Shown here in pieces: positions 27,344 through 39,490 of a stretch of DNA of 64,000 nt. Each line of letters starts with the position of its first letter. Positions within the stretch are counted from its first letter, which is position 1. Below the pieces are notes generated by a model that did no database searches, was not told the DNA's origin, and was given only the letters and a program-made list of their open reading frames with translations. The translations under genes and the position numbers were made by a program. This stretch comes from Opitutus sp. (GTDB lineage Bacteria > Verrucomicrobiota > Verrucomicrobiia > Opitutales > Opitutaceae), in NCBI GenBank assembly GCA_025361365.1, contig JANYAM010000199.1, positions 1 to 64,000 on the forward strand, given 5' to 3'.

Positions 27344-29764
27344 TCAATCCGTGCGCAGCGCGATGATCGGGTCGATCCGCGCGGCCCGCAGCGAGGGCAA
27401 CAGGCAGGCGAAAGCGGCGACCACGGCGAAGAGCACGGTGACGCCGCCGAAAACGAGCGGGTCGAGCGGCTCGATCTGATAAAGCAGCGACGCCAGCAGG
27501 CGCGACCCGGCGGCCGACGCCCCGAGGCCGATGACCAGGCCGAGGGCGACCAGCTTCATGCCTTGGCTGAGGACGAGTGAAACGACCTGTCCCTTCGCAG
27601 CCCCCAGCGCCATGCGGATGCCGATCTCGCTGGTGCGCTGCGTGACGGCATAGGCCAGCACGCTGTAGAGGCCGACGGCGGAGAGCACGAGCGCCACGCC
27701 GGCAAAGATACCCGTGAGCCAGGCCACGATTTTCTGGAAGCCGAAGGAGGTCTGCACGGTGTTGTCCAGCGTGCTGAAGAAGGAAATAGCGATGGTATTG
27801 TCCACCGCCGCCACGGCCGAGCGCATGAGCCCCTGGAGGGCGGCCGGGTCGCCATCGGTGGAAGCGAGCAGGGCGAGGCCGGGCCGGCCGAATTGGCGAA
27901 GCGGATAATAAAACGAATCGGGTGGCACGGCGTTGAGGCCGTTGGATTTTACGTCGCCGACGATGCCGACAATCTCAAGCTTGATGTCGGCGTTGGCGCC
28001 GCGAAGGAGGACCTTGCCGATGGCCGATTCATTCGGAAACAGGTGCTTGGCGAAGGTCTCGCTGACGACGATCACCGTCGGCACGCCTTCCCGGTCGAGC
28101 GGCGTGAAGAGCCGGCCTTCCTTCAGCGGGATGTGCAACATGGCGAAATAGTCCTCGGTCACGACGTTGAGGTTGGCCACCGGGCGTTGCGCGGTGGGCG
28201 GGATGGGCTGGCCCTGCACCGCGTAGATGGCCCGCGGGCTGAAGCCGGAGAGCGGCAGACCGAGCGAGGCCCCGGCGAGCTTCACCTGCGGGTAAGTGCG
28301 AAGCTTCTCGCTCACCCGGTAGACAAAATCCGCCTGTTGGGCGGCGGTGGCGTAGCGTCCGCCCGGCAGGCTGACGAAGGCACTGGCGATGCCCTTGCTC
28401 TGGAAACCCGGTGAGGTGGACGTCAGCTTGATGAAGCTGGCGAGGAGCAGACCGGAGCCGATGAGCAGCATGACGGAGAGCGCGACCTCGGCGACAATGA
28501 GGAAACCCCGGAAGCGCACGCCCCGCGCCCCGGACGAGCCACGGGCGGAGTCCTTGAGCACCTCGGAAAGTTTCACCCGGGAAGCCGCCAGTGCCGGCAC
28601 GAGGCCGATGGTGAGACAGGCCAGCACCGACAGCCCGGCCGTGAAAGCGAGCGTCAAGCTATCGAGCGGGAAAGTCGTATTGGGCGGCAGCTGACTCGCC
28701 AGGAAATTCTCCAGCCCGGCGAGTGCCCACACGGCAAAGAGCACGCCGAGCCCGGCCGCAATGAGGGAGAAGAGCGCCGTCTCGGTGAGGAACTGGCGGA
28801 TTAACTGTCCGCGCGTGGCGCCCATGGAGAGGCGGATCGCGATCTCCTTGTGGCGCGCAGTGAGGCGGCTGAGGAAAAGGTTGGAGACATTGGCGCACGC
28901 GATGAGCAGGACAAAGGCGACGGCGATGAGCAGTGTATAGAACGTCGCGCGCACCGGCCCGACCTGCTCCTCGATCCAACTGCGGAGTTCGTTGTTGTTG
29001 GTCGTGTCGAGGTGGCCGGGAAAGGCGTCCTTGTAGTGCTGCGAGATGGTCTTCACCTCGGCGGCGGCCTGCTCAAACGTGACGCCCGGCTTGAGCCGCG
29101 CGGTGATCTGCAGGAAGCCCGCGCCGCCCTGGATCTGTTCGCGCGTGAGGCCCGGCGGCTCGAGCGGGTAGGGCACGACAAGCTGCGTGCCGGCGATGGG
29201 CGCGGGCAGGGTTTCCGGCAGGATGCCAATGACGGTATGGCCGATGCCGTTGAGCATAACCGTCTCGCCGATAATGCTGTCGCGCTGGCCGAAATGGGTC
29301 TTCCAGATCGCATAGCTGAGGAGCGTCACCGGCGCGCCGCCGGGCTTGTCCTCGTCGGCGGTGAAGTTGCGGCCGCGCGTGAGTTTCAGGCCCAGCGTGG
29401 GCACCCAGCCGGCCGTGACGTTGAGGCTGGTGAGCTGTTCGGGCTCCGCATCGGGGCGGGTGAGAATGTGCGAGTTGAAGCCCGAGGCGGCGAAGCCGCT
29501 GAACGACTGTTGCGAGTCGCGGAACAATTCGTATTTCGGGACCGACATGATTGGCGCCACGACGTTGCGGTCGGGATTGTTGGTCCAGATGCGCACGAGC
29601 CGTCCGGCGTCGGGCAGGTCGATCGGATGGAGGACGAGCTTGTTGAAAATGCTGAACAGGGCGGTGTTCGCGCCGATGGCGACGGCGATGGTGAGCACGG
29701 CGACCGCGGTGAAGCCCGGCGACTTGAGCAGGGCGCGGCAGGCGAACTTGAGGTTCGGAAACAT
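27344..29764 (-). CDS. ADOP-type ABC permease 5
   Basis: The 806-residue protein begins MFPNLKFACRALLKSPGF. It has helix, MacB_PCD, FtsX (IACANVSNLFLSRLTARH), MacB_PCD, FtsX (SAVGLYSVLAYAVTQRTSEI). The tail LPSLRAARIDPIIALRTD differs slightly from the PARRAT...LRSE ending of most neighbours. It lies 7 bases after permease 6 and 34 bases before the TPR gene, in the operon that starts at the sigma-54 promoter near 33390. Confidence 0.92.
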   Translation of the reverse strand: MFPNLKFACRALLKSPGFTAVAVLTIAVAIGANTALFSIFNKLVLHPIDLPDAGRLVRIWTNNPDRNVVAPIMSVPKYELFRDSQQSFSGFAASGFNSHILTRPDAEPEQLTSLNVTAGWVPTLGLKLTRGRNFTADEDKPGGAPVTLLSYAIWKTHFGQRDSIIGETVMLNGIGHTVIGILPETLPAPIAGTQLVVPYPLEPPGLTREQIQGGAGFLQITARLKPGVTFEQAAAEVKTISQHYKDAFPGHLDTTNNNELRSWIEEQVGPVRATFYTLLIAVAFVLLIACANVSNLFLSRLTARHKEIAIRLSMGATRGQLIRQFLTETALFSLIAAGLGVLFAVWALAGLENFLASQLPPNTTFPLDSLTLAFTAGLSVLACLTIGLVPALAASRVKLSEVLKDSARGSSGARGVRFRGFLIVAEVALSVMLLIGSGLLLASFIKLTSTSPGFQSKGIASAFVSLPGGRYATAAQQADFVYRVSEKLRTYPQVKLAGASLGLPLSGFSPRAIYAVQGQPIPPTAQRPVANLNVVTEDYFAMLHIPLKEGRLFTPLDREGVPTVIVVSETFAKHLFPNESAIGKVLLRGANADIKLEIVGIVGDVKSNGLNAVPPDSFYYPLRQFGRPGLALLASTDGDPAALQGLMRSAVAAVDNTIAISFFSTLDNTVQTSFGFQKIVAWLTGIFAGVALVLSAVGLYSVLAYAVTQRTSEIGIRMALGAAKGQVVSLVLSQGMKLVALGLVIGLGASAAGSRLLASLLYQIEPLDPLVFGGVTVLFAVVAAFACLLPSLRAARIDPIIALRTD

Positions 29765-29771
29765 CGGGACC

Positions 29772-32285
29772 TTATTCCGCGCGCAGTGCGATCATCGGGT
29801 CAACCCGGGTGGCGCGGCGGGCGGGGACGAGGATGGCGATCAGAGAGACCGCTGCGACCAGCAGGACGACGGCGGCATATGGCAGCGGGTCGAGCGGATC
29901 GGTCTGGAACAGGAAGTTGGTGAGGGGGCCGCTGAAGCCCCAGGCAATGCCCACGGTGGCCAGGATGCCGAGCAACATGCCCAGGCCGAGTTGCCAGGCG
30001 CCCTGCCCGAGGACCATGCGGAGGATGCGCTGCGCGTCGGCACCGAGCGCCATGCGGACACCGAATTCCTGACTGCGCTGGTTGACGGAGAAGGACATCA
30101 CACCGTAGAGGCCGACCGAGGCCAGGACGATGGCGATCACGCCAAAGGTCATGAACATCACCGCGGTGAGCCGAAGCTGCGACAGGAACGAGTCCATCGC
30201 GTCCTTCGGCGTGCCGACAAAGTAGAGCGGCAGGTTCGGGTCGACCTTCTTGACCACATCCTGCACCGCCAGCGCGAGCGCTTCCGGCCGCTGGCCGCCG
30301 TGCGGACGGATGAGGGCGGTGCCGAACTGCTGAGCCTGCGGGGTGGGGGCGACCGGCCCGAACGCGGTGGCAAAGTAGGGCACGTAGAATCCAGTGCCGT
30401 CGGACTTGTTGTTAAATGGTCCGGCCATGCGCACATCGGTGACGACGCCAACCACCTGGCGCCACGGCCCCGGCTGGGTGCCGTTCTGGTTGACCGTACG
30501 GAAGCGACGGCCCAAGGCCTGCCCGCCGAAGTGCTTCTTCGCGAAGGCGGCGTTGACCACCGCAACCGGCATCTTCTGGTCACTGTCCTCGTCGGTGAGG
30601 TAGCGGCCCTCGATAATCTTCTGGCCCAGCACCTCGTTGTAGCCCGCGGTGACGTTCTCGAACTCCGACTGGGTGCGGTCGCTGTCCTGCTTGTAATCCT
30701 TGCCTTCGATTTCAACCGGGCCGTTGCCGGAGAAAACCATGCGGAAGCGGTTGGTGAGCGCGACTGCTTCGAACTGCGGCGAAGCTCGGAGTTCGCGGAT
30801 CAGGCGTTCGTAGAAAAGCTGGCGGCGCGCCGAGTCCGGGTAGTCGCCCTCCATCAGGCCCATGCGGGCACCCAAGACTCCCTTGGTGTCATACCCGTAG
30901 TCGAGGGTCTGCTGCTTTATGATCGAGCGGACCATGACGACGGCGGACACGAGCAGGAGGCAGGTGATGAGGATCTGGAAGACGACGAGGCCCCGCGTGA
31001 TGACGGCCACGGCGCGGCCGGTGTTGCCACGTCCGCCCTCCTTGAGGGCATCGATCGCGCTGGCGCGGGACGACATCCAAGCCGGCACGAAGCCGGAGAC
31101 GACCGCCGAGAACATCGCCGCGACCACGACGACGGAGAGGACCATCACGTCGATATCGAAGGTCATCCAAGAAGGAATTCGCGTGTTCTGATCGCCGGTA
31201 TGGACGTAGGCGTTGAGATAATCCGTGGTCCAGAAGGCGATGCCGATGCCCAGCGCCGCGCCGATGGCCGCGATCAGGAGGCTCTCGGTCAGCATCTGCC
31301 GGATCAGGCGGATGCGCGTGGCGCCGAGCGAGGAGCGGATGGCGAGTTCCTTCGCGCGCAGCGAGGCGCGGGCGAACTGCATGTTCATGACATTGATGCA
31401 GGCGATGAGCAGGACGCCGCCGCAGAGGCCAAGCATGGTATAGAGCAGGCCGTTGAGGTTGCCGCCGGTGAATGCCGCGATGAGCGGGCGGACGTAGCCC
31501 TTGGTGAACTGCTTGTTCGTATCCGGGTAGGCCTCGGCGAAGCCCTTGGCGATGGCGGAAAGGTCGGTCTCGGCCTGCTGGGAACTGACGTCGGGCTTGA
31601 GGCGCGCGATGACGGAAATGAAATTGATGCCGCGATCGTTGCGCGGCTTGACCGGAAACTCGGCGTTGACGGGAATCCATAGTTCCTCGTTGGACGGGAA
31701 TTGGAACTTCGGCGGCATGACACCGATGATAGTCCCCGCGCGGCCATTGACGCGCACCGCCTTGCCGATGACCCCGGGGTCGCTGCCAAACTTGCCGCGC
31801 CAGAGCGCGTCGCTGAGGATGACGGCCTTGTCGACGCCCGCGCGGTCCTCCTCTGCGAGGAAATCACGGCCGAGCACCGGCGCGACGCCGAGGGCGCGGA
31901 AGAAATCCCATGTGACATACCCGCCCTGCAAGCGGTCGGGCTGGCCGTTCCAGGTGAGGTTGACCGTCGAGCCGTTGAGGTAACCGACAAATTCCGAGAA
32001 GGACTTCTGCTGGGCGCGGACATCGGCGAAGTCCGCCGTCGTCAGGCGGGAGTTGAAGTTGGTTGGCTGAAAATTAGCCGGATCGGCCAACTGGACGTCG
32101 ACGAGCCGGTCGGCGTCGCGGAACTTGAACCCGCGCAAGAGCACGCCATTCACGACGGCATACTGGGTGGTGACGGCGCCGATGCCGACGGCCAGCACGA
32201 AGACGGCGAGCGCGCAGAATGATTTTTCCTTGATGAGCACGCGGAAGCCGACGCGCAGGTCCTGGAGGAAGGTTTCGAAGATCAT
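29772..32285 (-). CDS. ADOP-type ABC permease 6 (divergent N-terminus)
   Basis: At 837 residues it is the longest intact permease here. Its first helix reads KEKSFCALAVFVLAVGIGAV, lacking the SPGFT segment common to the others, and is followed by TTQYAVVNGVLLRGF. Both FtsX modules are present (IACINVMNMQFARASLRAKE and ASVGLYGVMSFSVNQRSQEF) and the protein ends [10 protein letters not shown]. Permease 9 (39491-41920) shares the unusual TQF/TQY first-helix ending, so the two form a subgroup. It starts 11 bases after the propeller gene's stop. Confidence 0.92.
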   Translation of the reverse strand: MIFETFLQDLRVGFRVLIKEKSFCALAVFVLAVGIGAVTTQYAVVNGVLLRGFKFRDADRLVDVQLADPANFQPTNFNSRLTTADFADVRAQQKSFSEFVGYLNGSTVNLTWNGQPDRLQGGYVTWDFFRALGVAPVLGRDFLAEEDRAGVDKAVILSDALWRGKFGSDPGVIGKAVRVNGRAGTIIGVMPPKFQFPSNEELWIPVNAEFPVKPRNDRGINFISVIARLKPDVSSQQAETDLSAIAKGFAEAYPDTNKQFTKGYVRPLIAAFTGGNLNGLLYTMLGLCGGVLLIACINVMNMQFARASLRAKELAIRSSLGATRIRLIRQMLTESLLIAAIGAALGIGIAFWTTDYLNAYVHTGDQNTRIPSWMTFDIDVMVLSVVVVAAMFSAVVSGFVPAWMSSRASAIDALKEGGRGNTGRAVAVITRGLVVFQILITCLLLVSAVVMVRSIIKQQTLDYGYDTKGVLGARMGLMEGDYPDSARRQLFYERLIRELRASPQFEAVALTNRFRMVFSGNGPVEIEGKDYKQDSDRTQSEFENVTAGYNEVLGQKIIEGRYLTDEDSDQKMPVAVVNAAFAKKHFGGQALGRRFRTVNQNGTQPGPWRQVVGVVTDVRMAGPFNNKSDGTGFYVPYFATAFGPVAPTPQAQQFGTALIRPHGGQRPEALALAVQDVVKKVDPNLPLYFVGTPKDAMDSFLSQLRLTAVMFMTFGVIAIVLASVGLYGVMSFSVNQRSQEFGVRMALGADAQRILRMVLGQGAWQLGLGMLLGILATVGIAWGFSGPLTNFLFQTDPLDPLPYAAVVLLVAAVSLIAILVPARRATRVDPMIALRAE

Positions 32286-32296
32286 AGTCGGTAGGG

Positions 32297-33292
32297 TTAA
32301 TTGAGTTCGGCGCGGAGAATGATGACGTCCCGGGCGGGTGGGTGGGCGGCGGGGTTGCCGTAGAGTTCCCAGCCGGAGTTGCCGATGAAATCGAAGTGGC
32401 CATGGACGACCTGCCCGAGGCTCAGGTCGGTCATCGCCGGGTGGCCCTCGCGCAGCGTGGTGATACCGGTAAGCTTTCCAGTGGAATCAACGGCAAGGCG
32501 GAGGATGCGTTGGGACTTGGTGCCGTTCTGCACCGCGACAAAGCCGCCGGGTGCGGCATACAGTCCGTCCAGTCCGCGGAGATTGGCGCCCGCGGGGGCC
32601 GGCAGCAGGACGCATTCACGCGTGGCCCGGTCAATGCGCCACAAGCCGTTGGCATAATCCGTGACGTAAACGAAATGCTCGTCCGGCCCGCCGGCGATGC
32701 CTTGCAGGGACCTGAAATCGGTCCGCTCCAGCCACTTTTCCAACCCGGTGCCGTTGGCGGCGAGTCGCCAGATCACCGGCGAGAGCGAGTCCGTGGCCAG
32801 CACATCGCCATCTGCCATGATCAGGAAATCTCCCAGCACGTGCGGTCGGCCATCGGCCGGCAACGGATAGGTCGCGCGCAGCTTGCGGGTGCCCAGATCG
32901 TAGGCGGCAAGAAATCCCCGGCCCCGGTCCGCCTGTGTGAAGCCGATCATCTCCGGCACGGCAGAGGTGCTGGCCCAGAGGGTTCTGCCATCCGCCGAGA
33001 ATTTCAGGGCGAATACTCCCGGCAGGGAGTCGGAGTCCGCGGAAAATTTTTTCACGACGGCATATCCTCCGCTGACGTCGCGATACCAGATGCAGCGATT
33101 GCGGACATCGCTGAAGAAGGCCTCATGCGTAGTGGGATGGAGCGCGAGGCCCTCTATGATCCCATCCATGCCGGTGATGGCCCAGGCGGTCTCGTCGCGG
33201 GTGGTGTTGGTGACCGGCGGAGCAGCCTTGAGCGCCACGCAAAAAAAACAGAAAACGGCGACCGCGAGAGTGAGCAATCCGCCTGTGGCCAT
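32297..33292 (-). CDS. Exported beta-propeller protein (SMP-30/NHL-like)
   Basis: From the ATG at 33292-33290 the protein has 331 residues: a signal peptide (about 1-23) and a six-bladed-propeller-like repeat pattern. Examples are EGLALHPTTHEAFFSDV, LQGIAGGPDEHFVYVTDYANG and GLDGLYAAPGGFVAVQNG. SMP-30/gluconolactonase relatives hydrolyse lactones or bind sugars, but the metal ligands cannot be assigned securely. A start at 33364 would also lie downstream of the predicted transcript start (near 33372). Anything further upstream is excluded, because it would fall inside the promoter. It is the first gene of the propeller - permease 6 - permease 5 - TPR unit. Confidence 0.75.
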   Translation of the reverse strand: MATGGLLTLAVAVFCFFCVALKAAPPVTNTTRDETAWAITGMDGIIEGLALHPTTHEAFFSDVRNRCIWYRDVSGGYAVVKKFSADSDSLPGVFALKFSADGRTLWASTSAVPEMIGFTQADRGRGFLAAYDLGTRKLRATYPLPADGRPHVLGDFLIMADGDVLATDSLSPVIWRLAANGTGLEKWLERTDFRSLQGIAGGPDEHFVYVTDYANGLWRIDRATRECVLLPAPAGANLRGLDGLYAAPGGFVAVQNGTKSQRILRLAVDSTGKLTGITTLREGHPAMTDLSLGQVVHGHFDFIGNSGWELYGNPAAHPPARDVIILRAELN

Positions 33293-33382
33293 GCGGACTT
33301 GGGGCGTGCCGTTTTCAGGGTGAGGCGAAGAGGAAATCAGCCAGTTGTATTCGGTGCCGAACATGTGGGGAGTGCGCTCGCT

Positions 33383-33398
33383 TGCATGCATGATGCCA
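33383..33398 (-). promoter_or_regulatory. Sigma-54 promoter of the propeller/two-permease operon
   Basis: The minus strand reads TGGCATCATGCATGCA, with GG-N10-GC. The predicted transcript start is near 33372. Its position sets an upper limit for the propeller gene's start codon. Confidence 0.76.
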
Positions 33399-33482
33399 AG
33401 ACCGTCGACTCTTGTTAGCTTTTGGAATAGAATGGTTAGGCGATATCTGCGCTGAGCCTCAGCGACGAAAACTTCTGAAAAT

Positions 33483-33508
33483 GAAATTCGGTCGTCCCGA
33501 ATGTGGGA
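33483..33508. promoter_or_regulatory. Upstream activator element (TCCC-N6-GGGA)
   Basis: The plus strand has GAAA (33483-33486), eight bases, TCCC (33495-33498), GAATGT, GGGA (33505-33508). Its centre is about 105 bases from the promoter GG. The outer half-site is GAAA, as at 15706. Confidence 0.7.
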
Positions 33509-33556
33509 TGAAACAAGAGGCTTGGTTCACGCCCCGAACGACGCAGGCCCGGACGC

Positions 33557-34342
33557 TTACTTTTCCTTGATCGAGATGCCGCCGTTGACGGTCTCGAGCG
33601 AGATGTCGGGACCGCCGCTGCCAATCTGGCCCGTGAGCGAATGGCGGTGAATCTTGCCGAGGGTCACGGCCTGATCGATGCTGACGCCGCCGTTAACCGA
33701 GTCGGCGTCGATGCGGGCGCCGGCGCCTTTGGGCAGAACGACGCTGGCACGGCCATTGACGGAATCCAGTTTCACCTTCTGGACACCGTCGAGCGAAGCG
33801 AACTCGGCACTGAGACTGCCATTGACGGATTCGAGTCGCGCGTCGGCGGCGAGCCCGGTGGCGGTGATGCGGCCGTTGACCGTCTCGAGTTCGACGGAGC
33901 CGCGCACGCCGGCCACGGTAATGTCGGAGTTGACGGAGTCGATCTTGTCAAGCCGGGCGCCAGCCGGCACCATGAGGCGATAGCGGACGGAGCCGGTGCT
34001 GCTACCGTGCCCAAAGGAGAGAAATCCCAAGTGCGCCTTCGGAAACTGGGTTTTGATGGTCAGCTTTGAGGTGGACCGGCCGTTCACATTCCAATTGGAG
34101 CTGCTGATCAACAGCTTTATCTGCTGCAACTCCTCATCGTTCTTCGCCTGCTTCTCGGCTTCGAGCGCGACTTCGGACCTGTCCCATGCCTTGATGGTGA
34201 TGTCACCGTTAACGTTCTCGAGATGAATGATGCCTTCCGGTGCGAGGGGATAGGTCTGCTTGAAAGTTTCGGTGACGGTTCCGCGGGTGGTCGGAGCGAG
34301 GGCGATGAGCGTGGCGGAGAACAGGAGGGCGCTGGCTTTCAT
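33557..34342 (-). CDS. Exported DUF4097-family beta-helix protein
   Basis: The 261-residue protein has a signal peptide (about 1-22) and seven SVNG/TVNG-type turns spaced about 20-35 residues apart (LENVNGDITIK, IDSVNSDITVAG, LETVNGRITATG, LESVNGSLSAEF, LDSVNGRASVV, ADSVNGGVSID, LETVNGGISIKEK). This is the right-handed beta-helix pattern of DUF4097 (putative auto-transporter adhesin head) proteins, which often accompany envelope-stress regulators. It lies 31 bases after permease 7 as the last gene of the HlyD/ATPase/permease operon. No enzymatic residues are visible. Confidence 0.85.
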   Translation of the reverse strand: MKASALLFSATLIALAPTTRGTVTETFKQTYPLAPEGIIHLENVNGDITIKAWDRSEVALEAEKQAKNDEELQQIKLLISSSNWNVNGRSTSKLTIKTQFPKAHLGFLSFGHGSSTGSVRYRLMVPAGARLDKIDSVNSDITVAGVRGSVELETVNGRITATGLAADARLESVNGSLSAEFASLDGVQKVKLDSVNGRASVVLPKGAGARIDADSVNGGVSIDQAVTLGKIHRHSLTGQIGSGGPDISLETVNGGISIKEK

Positions 34343-34373
34343 TGGGAGGTTAAACTGGGTTCAGCGAAAAAGG

Positions 34374-36974
<2,601 letters not shown>

Positions 36975-37040
36975 AGGGGAAGACAGCGGTGCTTCCCCGG
37001 AGAACACAGTTCCCGGTCAGCAGTTGCACCAAAATCAGGT

Positions 37041-39476
37041 CTATTCCGCACGCAGCGCCTCGAGTGGATTCACCCGGACGGCCTTGCGGACGGGCAGCAG
37101 GCAGGCCGCCAGGGCGGCGAGGGCGAGCACCACCGGGGCGACGGCCAGGGTGGTCGGATCCGTGGCGGCGACGCCGTAGAGCAGCTTGCCCACAATCGAA
37201 CTGAGCGCGAGGTAGCCCGCCAGACCCGCGCCGATGCCGATGAGCACCAGCCGCGCGCCCTGCCGGAGCACGAGGGCGGCGATGTCGCCAGGGCTGGCAC
37301 CGAGCGCAATGCGCACGCCGAACTCCGGGGTGCGTTGAGCGACGGAGAAGGCGAGCACGCCATACACGCCGAGCACGGCGAGCAGCAGGGCGACCCCACT
37401 GAAGAGCGAGAGCAATACCATGGGCGCCTTCCGCGACTGCGCGACCTCGTCCATGCGCTGCTGCATGGTCTTGATGTCGAAGACCGGCTGTTCCGGATCG
37501 GCCGAGTGCACGGCCTCTCGCACGGCGGCGGTCAACGCGGTCGGGTCGCCGGCGGTTTTGACGACAAGGATAAGATTGGTGCGCGTCGTTTGGGCGAAGG
37601 GATAATAGAGTGTCTCCTTCTTCACGTCCTCGTCGAGGCCCTGCACTTTGACTGGTGCGACTACGCCAACGATGATCCACATCGTGGGATTGTCGTCGGG
37701 TCCGCCGCGGCTGATTCGCTTGCCCAGCGGGTCTTGGCCGGGCCAGTAGCGGTCGGCGAGCACGCGGTCGATTACGACGACCTTTTGCGTGCCGTCGGTG
37801 TCGGCCTCGGTGAACAGCCGGCCGCGCAGCAGGGTCATGCCCATGGTCTTGAAATAACCCGGATCCACCGCGCGCTGCTGGCCATGGGGCGAGGGCGAAC
37901 CCGCCAGCCGCACGATATCGGGCAGCTTATAGGAGCCGGAGCTGTTGTTGCCAGTGAAGGGTAGCACATCAGTGAGGCCGGCGGCCGCCACGCCGGGCAG
38001 GGCCCGCAGTCGGGCGAGAGTGGCATCGGCAAAGGCAATGCGCTTGGCGGACTGGTCGTATTTGGCGTCGGGCAGGCTGAGCCGCGCGGTGATGACGCCA
38101 CCGGGCGTGAAGCCCGGGTTCTCCTGCTGCAGCTTCTCGAAACTGCGCACAAGCAGGCCGGCGGTGGACAGGAGCATGACGGCGAGGGCGATTTCGCCGA
38201 TGACCAGCGCGGCGCGGAGTGCCGTGGTGCGCTTGCCGGCGGAGCCGCGGGTGCCGGCTTCCTTGAGCGCGGCGGCGGCATCGCCGCGCGAGGCCGACCA
38301 CGCGGGCAGCGCGCCGAACGCGAGCCCGGTGAGCAGGGCGCAAAGTAGCGTGAAGGCGAACACGCTGAAATCAAGTTGCACGCCGTAGGCCCGCGGCAAG
38401 GTGGACAGGCCAAGGGCGCCGAACGCGTCCACGCCCCACCAGGCGACCAGCAATCCGAGGCCGCCGCCGGCGAGGAACAGCACGAGGCTCTCGGTCAGCA
38501 GCAGCCGCATAAGGCGGGCGCGGCCGGCGCCGAGCGCGGCGCGGATGGCGAGTTCGCGCTCCCGGGCCACGGCGCGGGCGAGGAGCAGGCTGGCGACATT
38601 GGCGCAACCGATGAGCAGCGCGGCCGCGACGCCAGCCTGCACGAGCCAGAGCATGCCGCGGATGTTGCCCACGTTCTGCTCGAGGAAACCGATGGTGCGG
38701 CCGCCGAAGCCACTGGTCTTGTAGAACTCGCGGGAATCAGTGAGCCGATCGGCATTGCGCGCCTGGATGAGGTCGAGGTCGCGCTGGACGGAGTCGGCCG
38801 TGGCGCCGGGTTTGAGCCGGGCAATGGACGATGAGTATTCGTTGCCGCGCTCGTCGTCGGTCTTTTCCTTCGGGAGGAAAGTGAAAGGCACCCAGATCTG
38901 GGTGCGCGGACTTGGGAAGTAGAATCCCTCAGGCATGACGCCGACGACCGTGTAACTTTCGGCGTTGAGCCGGATCGCGGTTCCGATGATGGCGGGATTG
39001 GCTCCGAAGCGGTTTTTCCACAACGTATGACTGAGCACAATCACGTGGTCGCTGCCGGGCTGGGCGTCAGCGTCGGTGAACACGCGGCCCCGGGCGGCGG
39101 CGGTCTGAAGCGTCGTGAAGAGCGAGGGCGTGGTCCGCAAGCCGATGATGCGCTCGGGCTCGCCGTCGGCCGAAAGGTTGTAGCTCATGTTCGTGAACAT
39201 GGCGGTGTCGGCGAAGCCGCTGACCCCGGCGCGGCGGTCGAGGTAATCGGGAATTGATACCCCCGCGTTCGGCAGGCCCATCAACGGGTAGGTGTTGTAG
39301 ACGTAGACCAGTTTCTCCGACTCCGGCCACGGGTAGGGCTTGAGCAGGATGGCGTGGACCACCGAGAAGATGGCGCTGTTGGCGCCGATGCACAGCGCCA
39401 GCGTGGCGATGGCGATGATGGCGAAGCCGGGGGTCTTGAGCAGCGAGCGCAGGGCGTATTTCAGATCGGTGAACAT
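37041..39476 (-). CDS. ADOP-type ABC permease 8
   Basis: The 811-residue protein begins MFTDLKYALRSLLKTPGF. Its first FtsX module contains IGCANVASLLLARAVARERE and the second LAVLGVYGVLAFSVAQRTPE, and it ends VNPLEALRAE. The first periplasmic domain retains FYFPSPRTQIWVPF, a segment shared by much of the family. It starts 14 bases after permease 9 and is followed by the interrupted permease 7. Confidence 0.92.
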   Translation of the reverse strand: MFTDLKYALRSLLKTPGFAIIAIATLALCIGANSAIFSVVHAILLKPYPWPESEKLVYVYNTYPLMGLPNAGVSIPDYLDRRAGVSGFADTAMFTNMSYNLSADGEPERIIGLRTTPSLFTTLQTAAARGRVFTDADAQPGSDHVIVLSHTLWKNRFGANPAIIGTAIRLNAESYTVVGVMPEGFYFPSPRTQIWVPFTFLPKEKTDDERGNEYSSSIARLKPGATADSVQRDLDLIQARNADRLTDSREFYKTSGFGGRTIGFLEQNVGNIRGMLWLVQAGVAAALLIGCANVASLLLARAVARERELAIRAALGAGRARLMRLLLTESLVLFLAGGGLGLLVAWWGVDAFGALGLSTLPRAYGVQLDFSVFAFTLLCALLTGLAFGALPAWSASRGDAAAALKEAGTRGSAGKRTTALRAALVIGEIALAVMLLSTAGLLVRSFEKLQQENPGFTPGGVITARLSLPDAKYDQSAKRIAFADATLARLRALPGVAAAGLTDVLPFTGNNSSGSYKLPDIVRLAGSPSPHGQQRAVDPGYFKTMGMTLLRGRLFTEADTDGTQKVVVIDRVLADRYWPGQDPLGKRISRGGPDDNPTMWIIVGVVAPVKVQGLDEDVKKETLYYPFAQTTRTNLILVVKTAGDPTALTAAVREAVHSADPEQPVFDIKTMQQRMDEVAQSRKAPMVLLSLFSGVALLLAVLGVYGVLAFSVAQRTPEFGVRIALGASPGDIAALVLRQGARLVLIGIGAGLAGYLALSSIVGKLLYGVAATDPTTLAVAPVVLALAALAACLLPVRKAVRVNPLEALRAE

Positions 39477-39490
39477 GAGAGAGAGCGGAT

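Noticed and set aside
32297-33391. Longer start for the beta-propeller gene at 33391
   Set aside because: That codon lies within the predicted sigma-54 promoter, upstream of the predicted transcript start.
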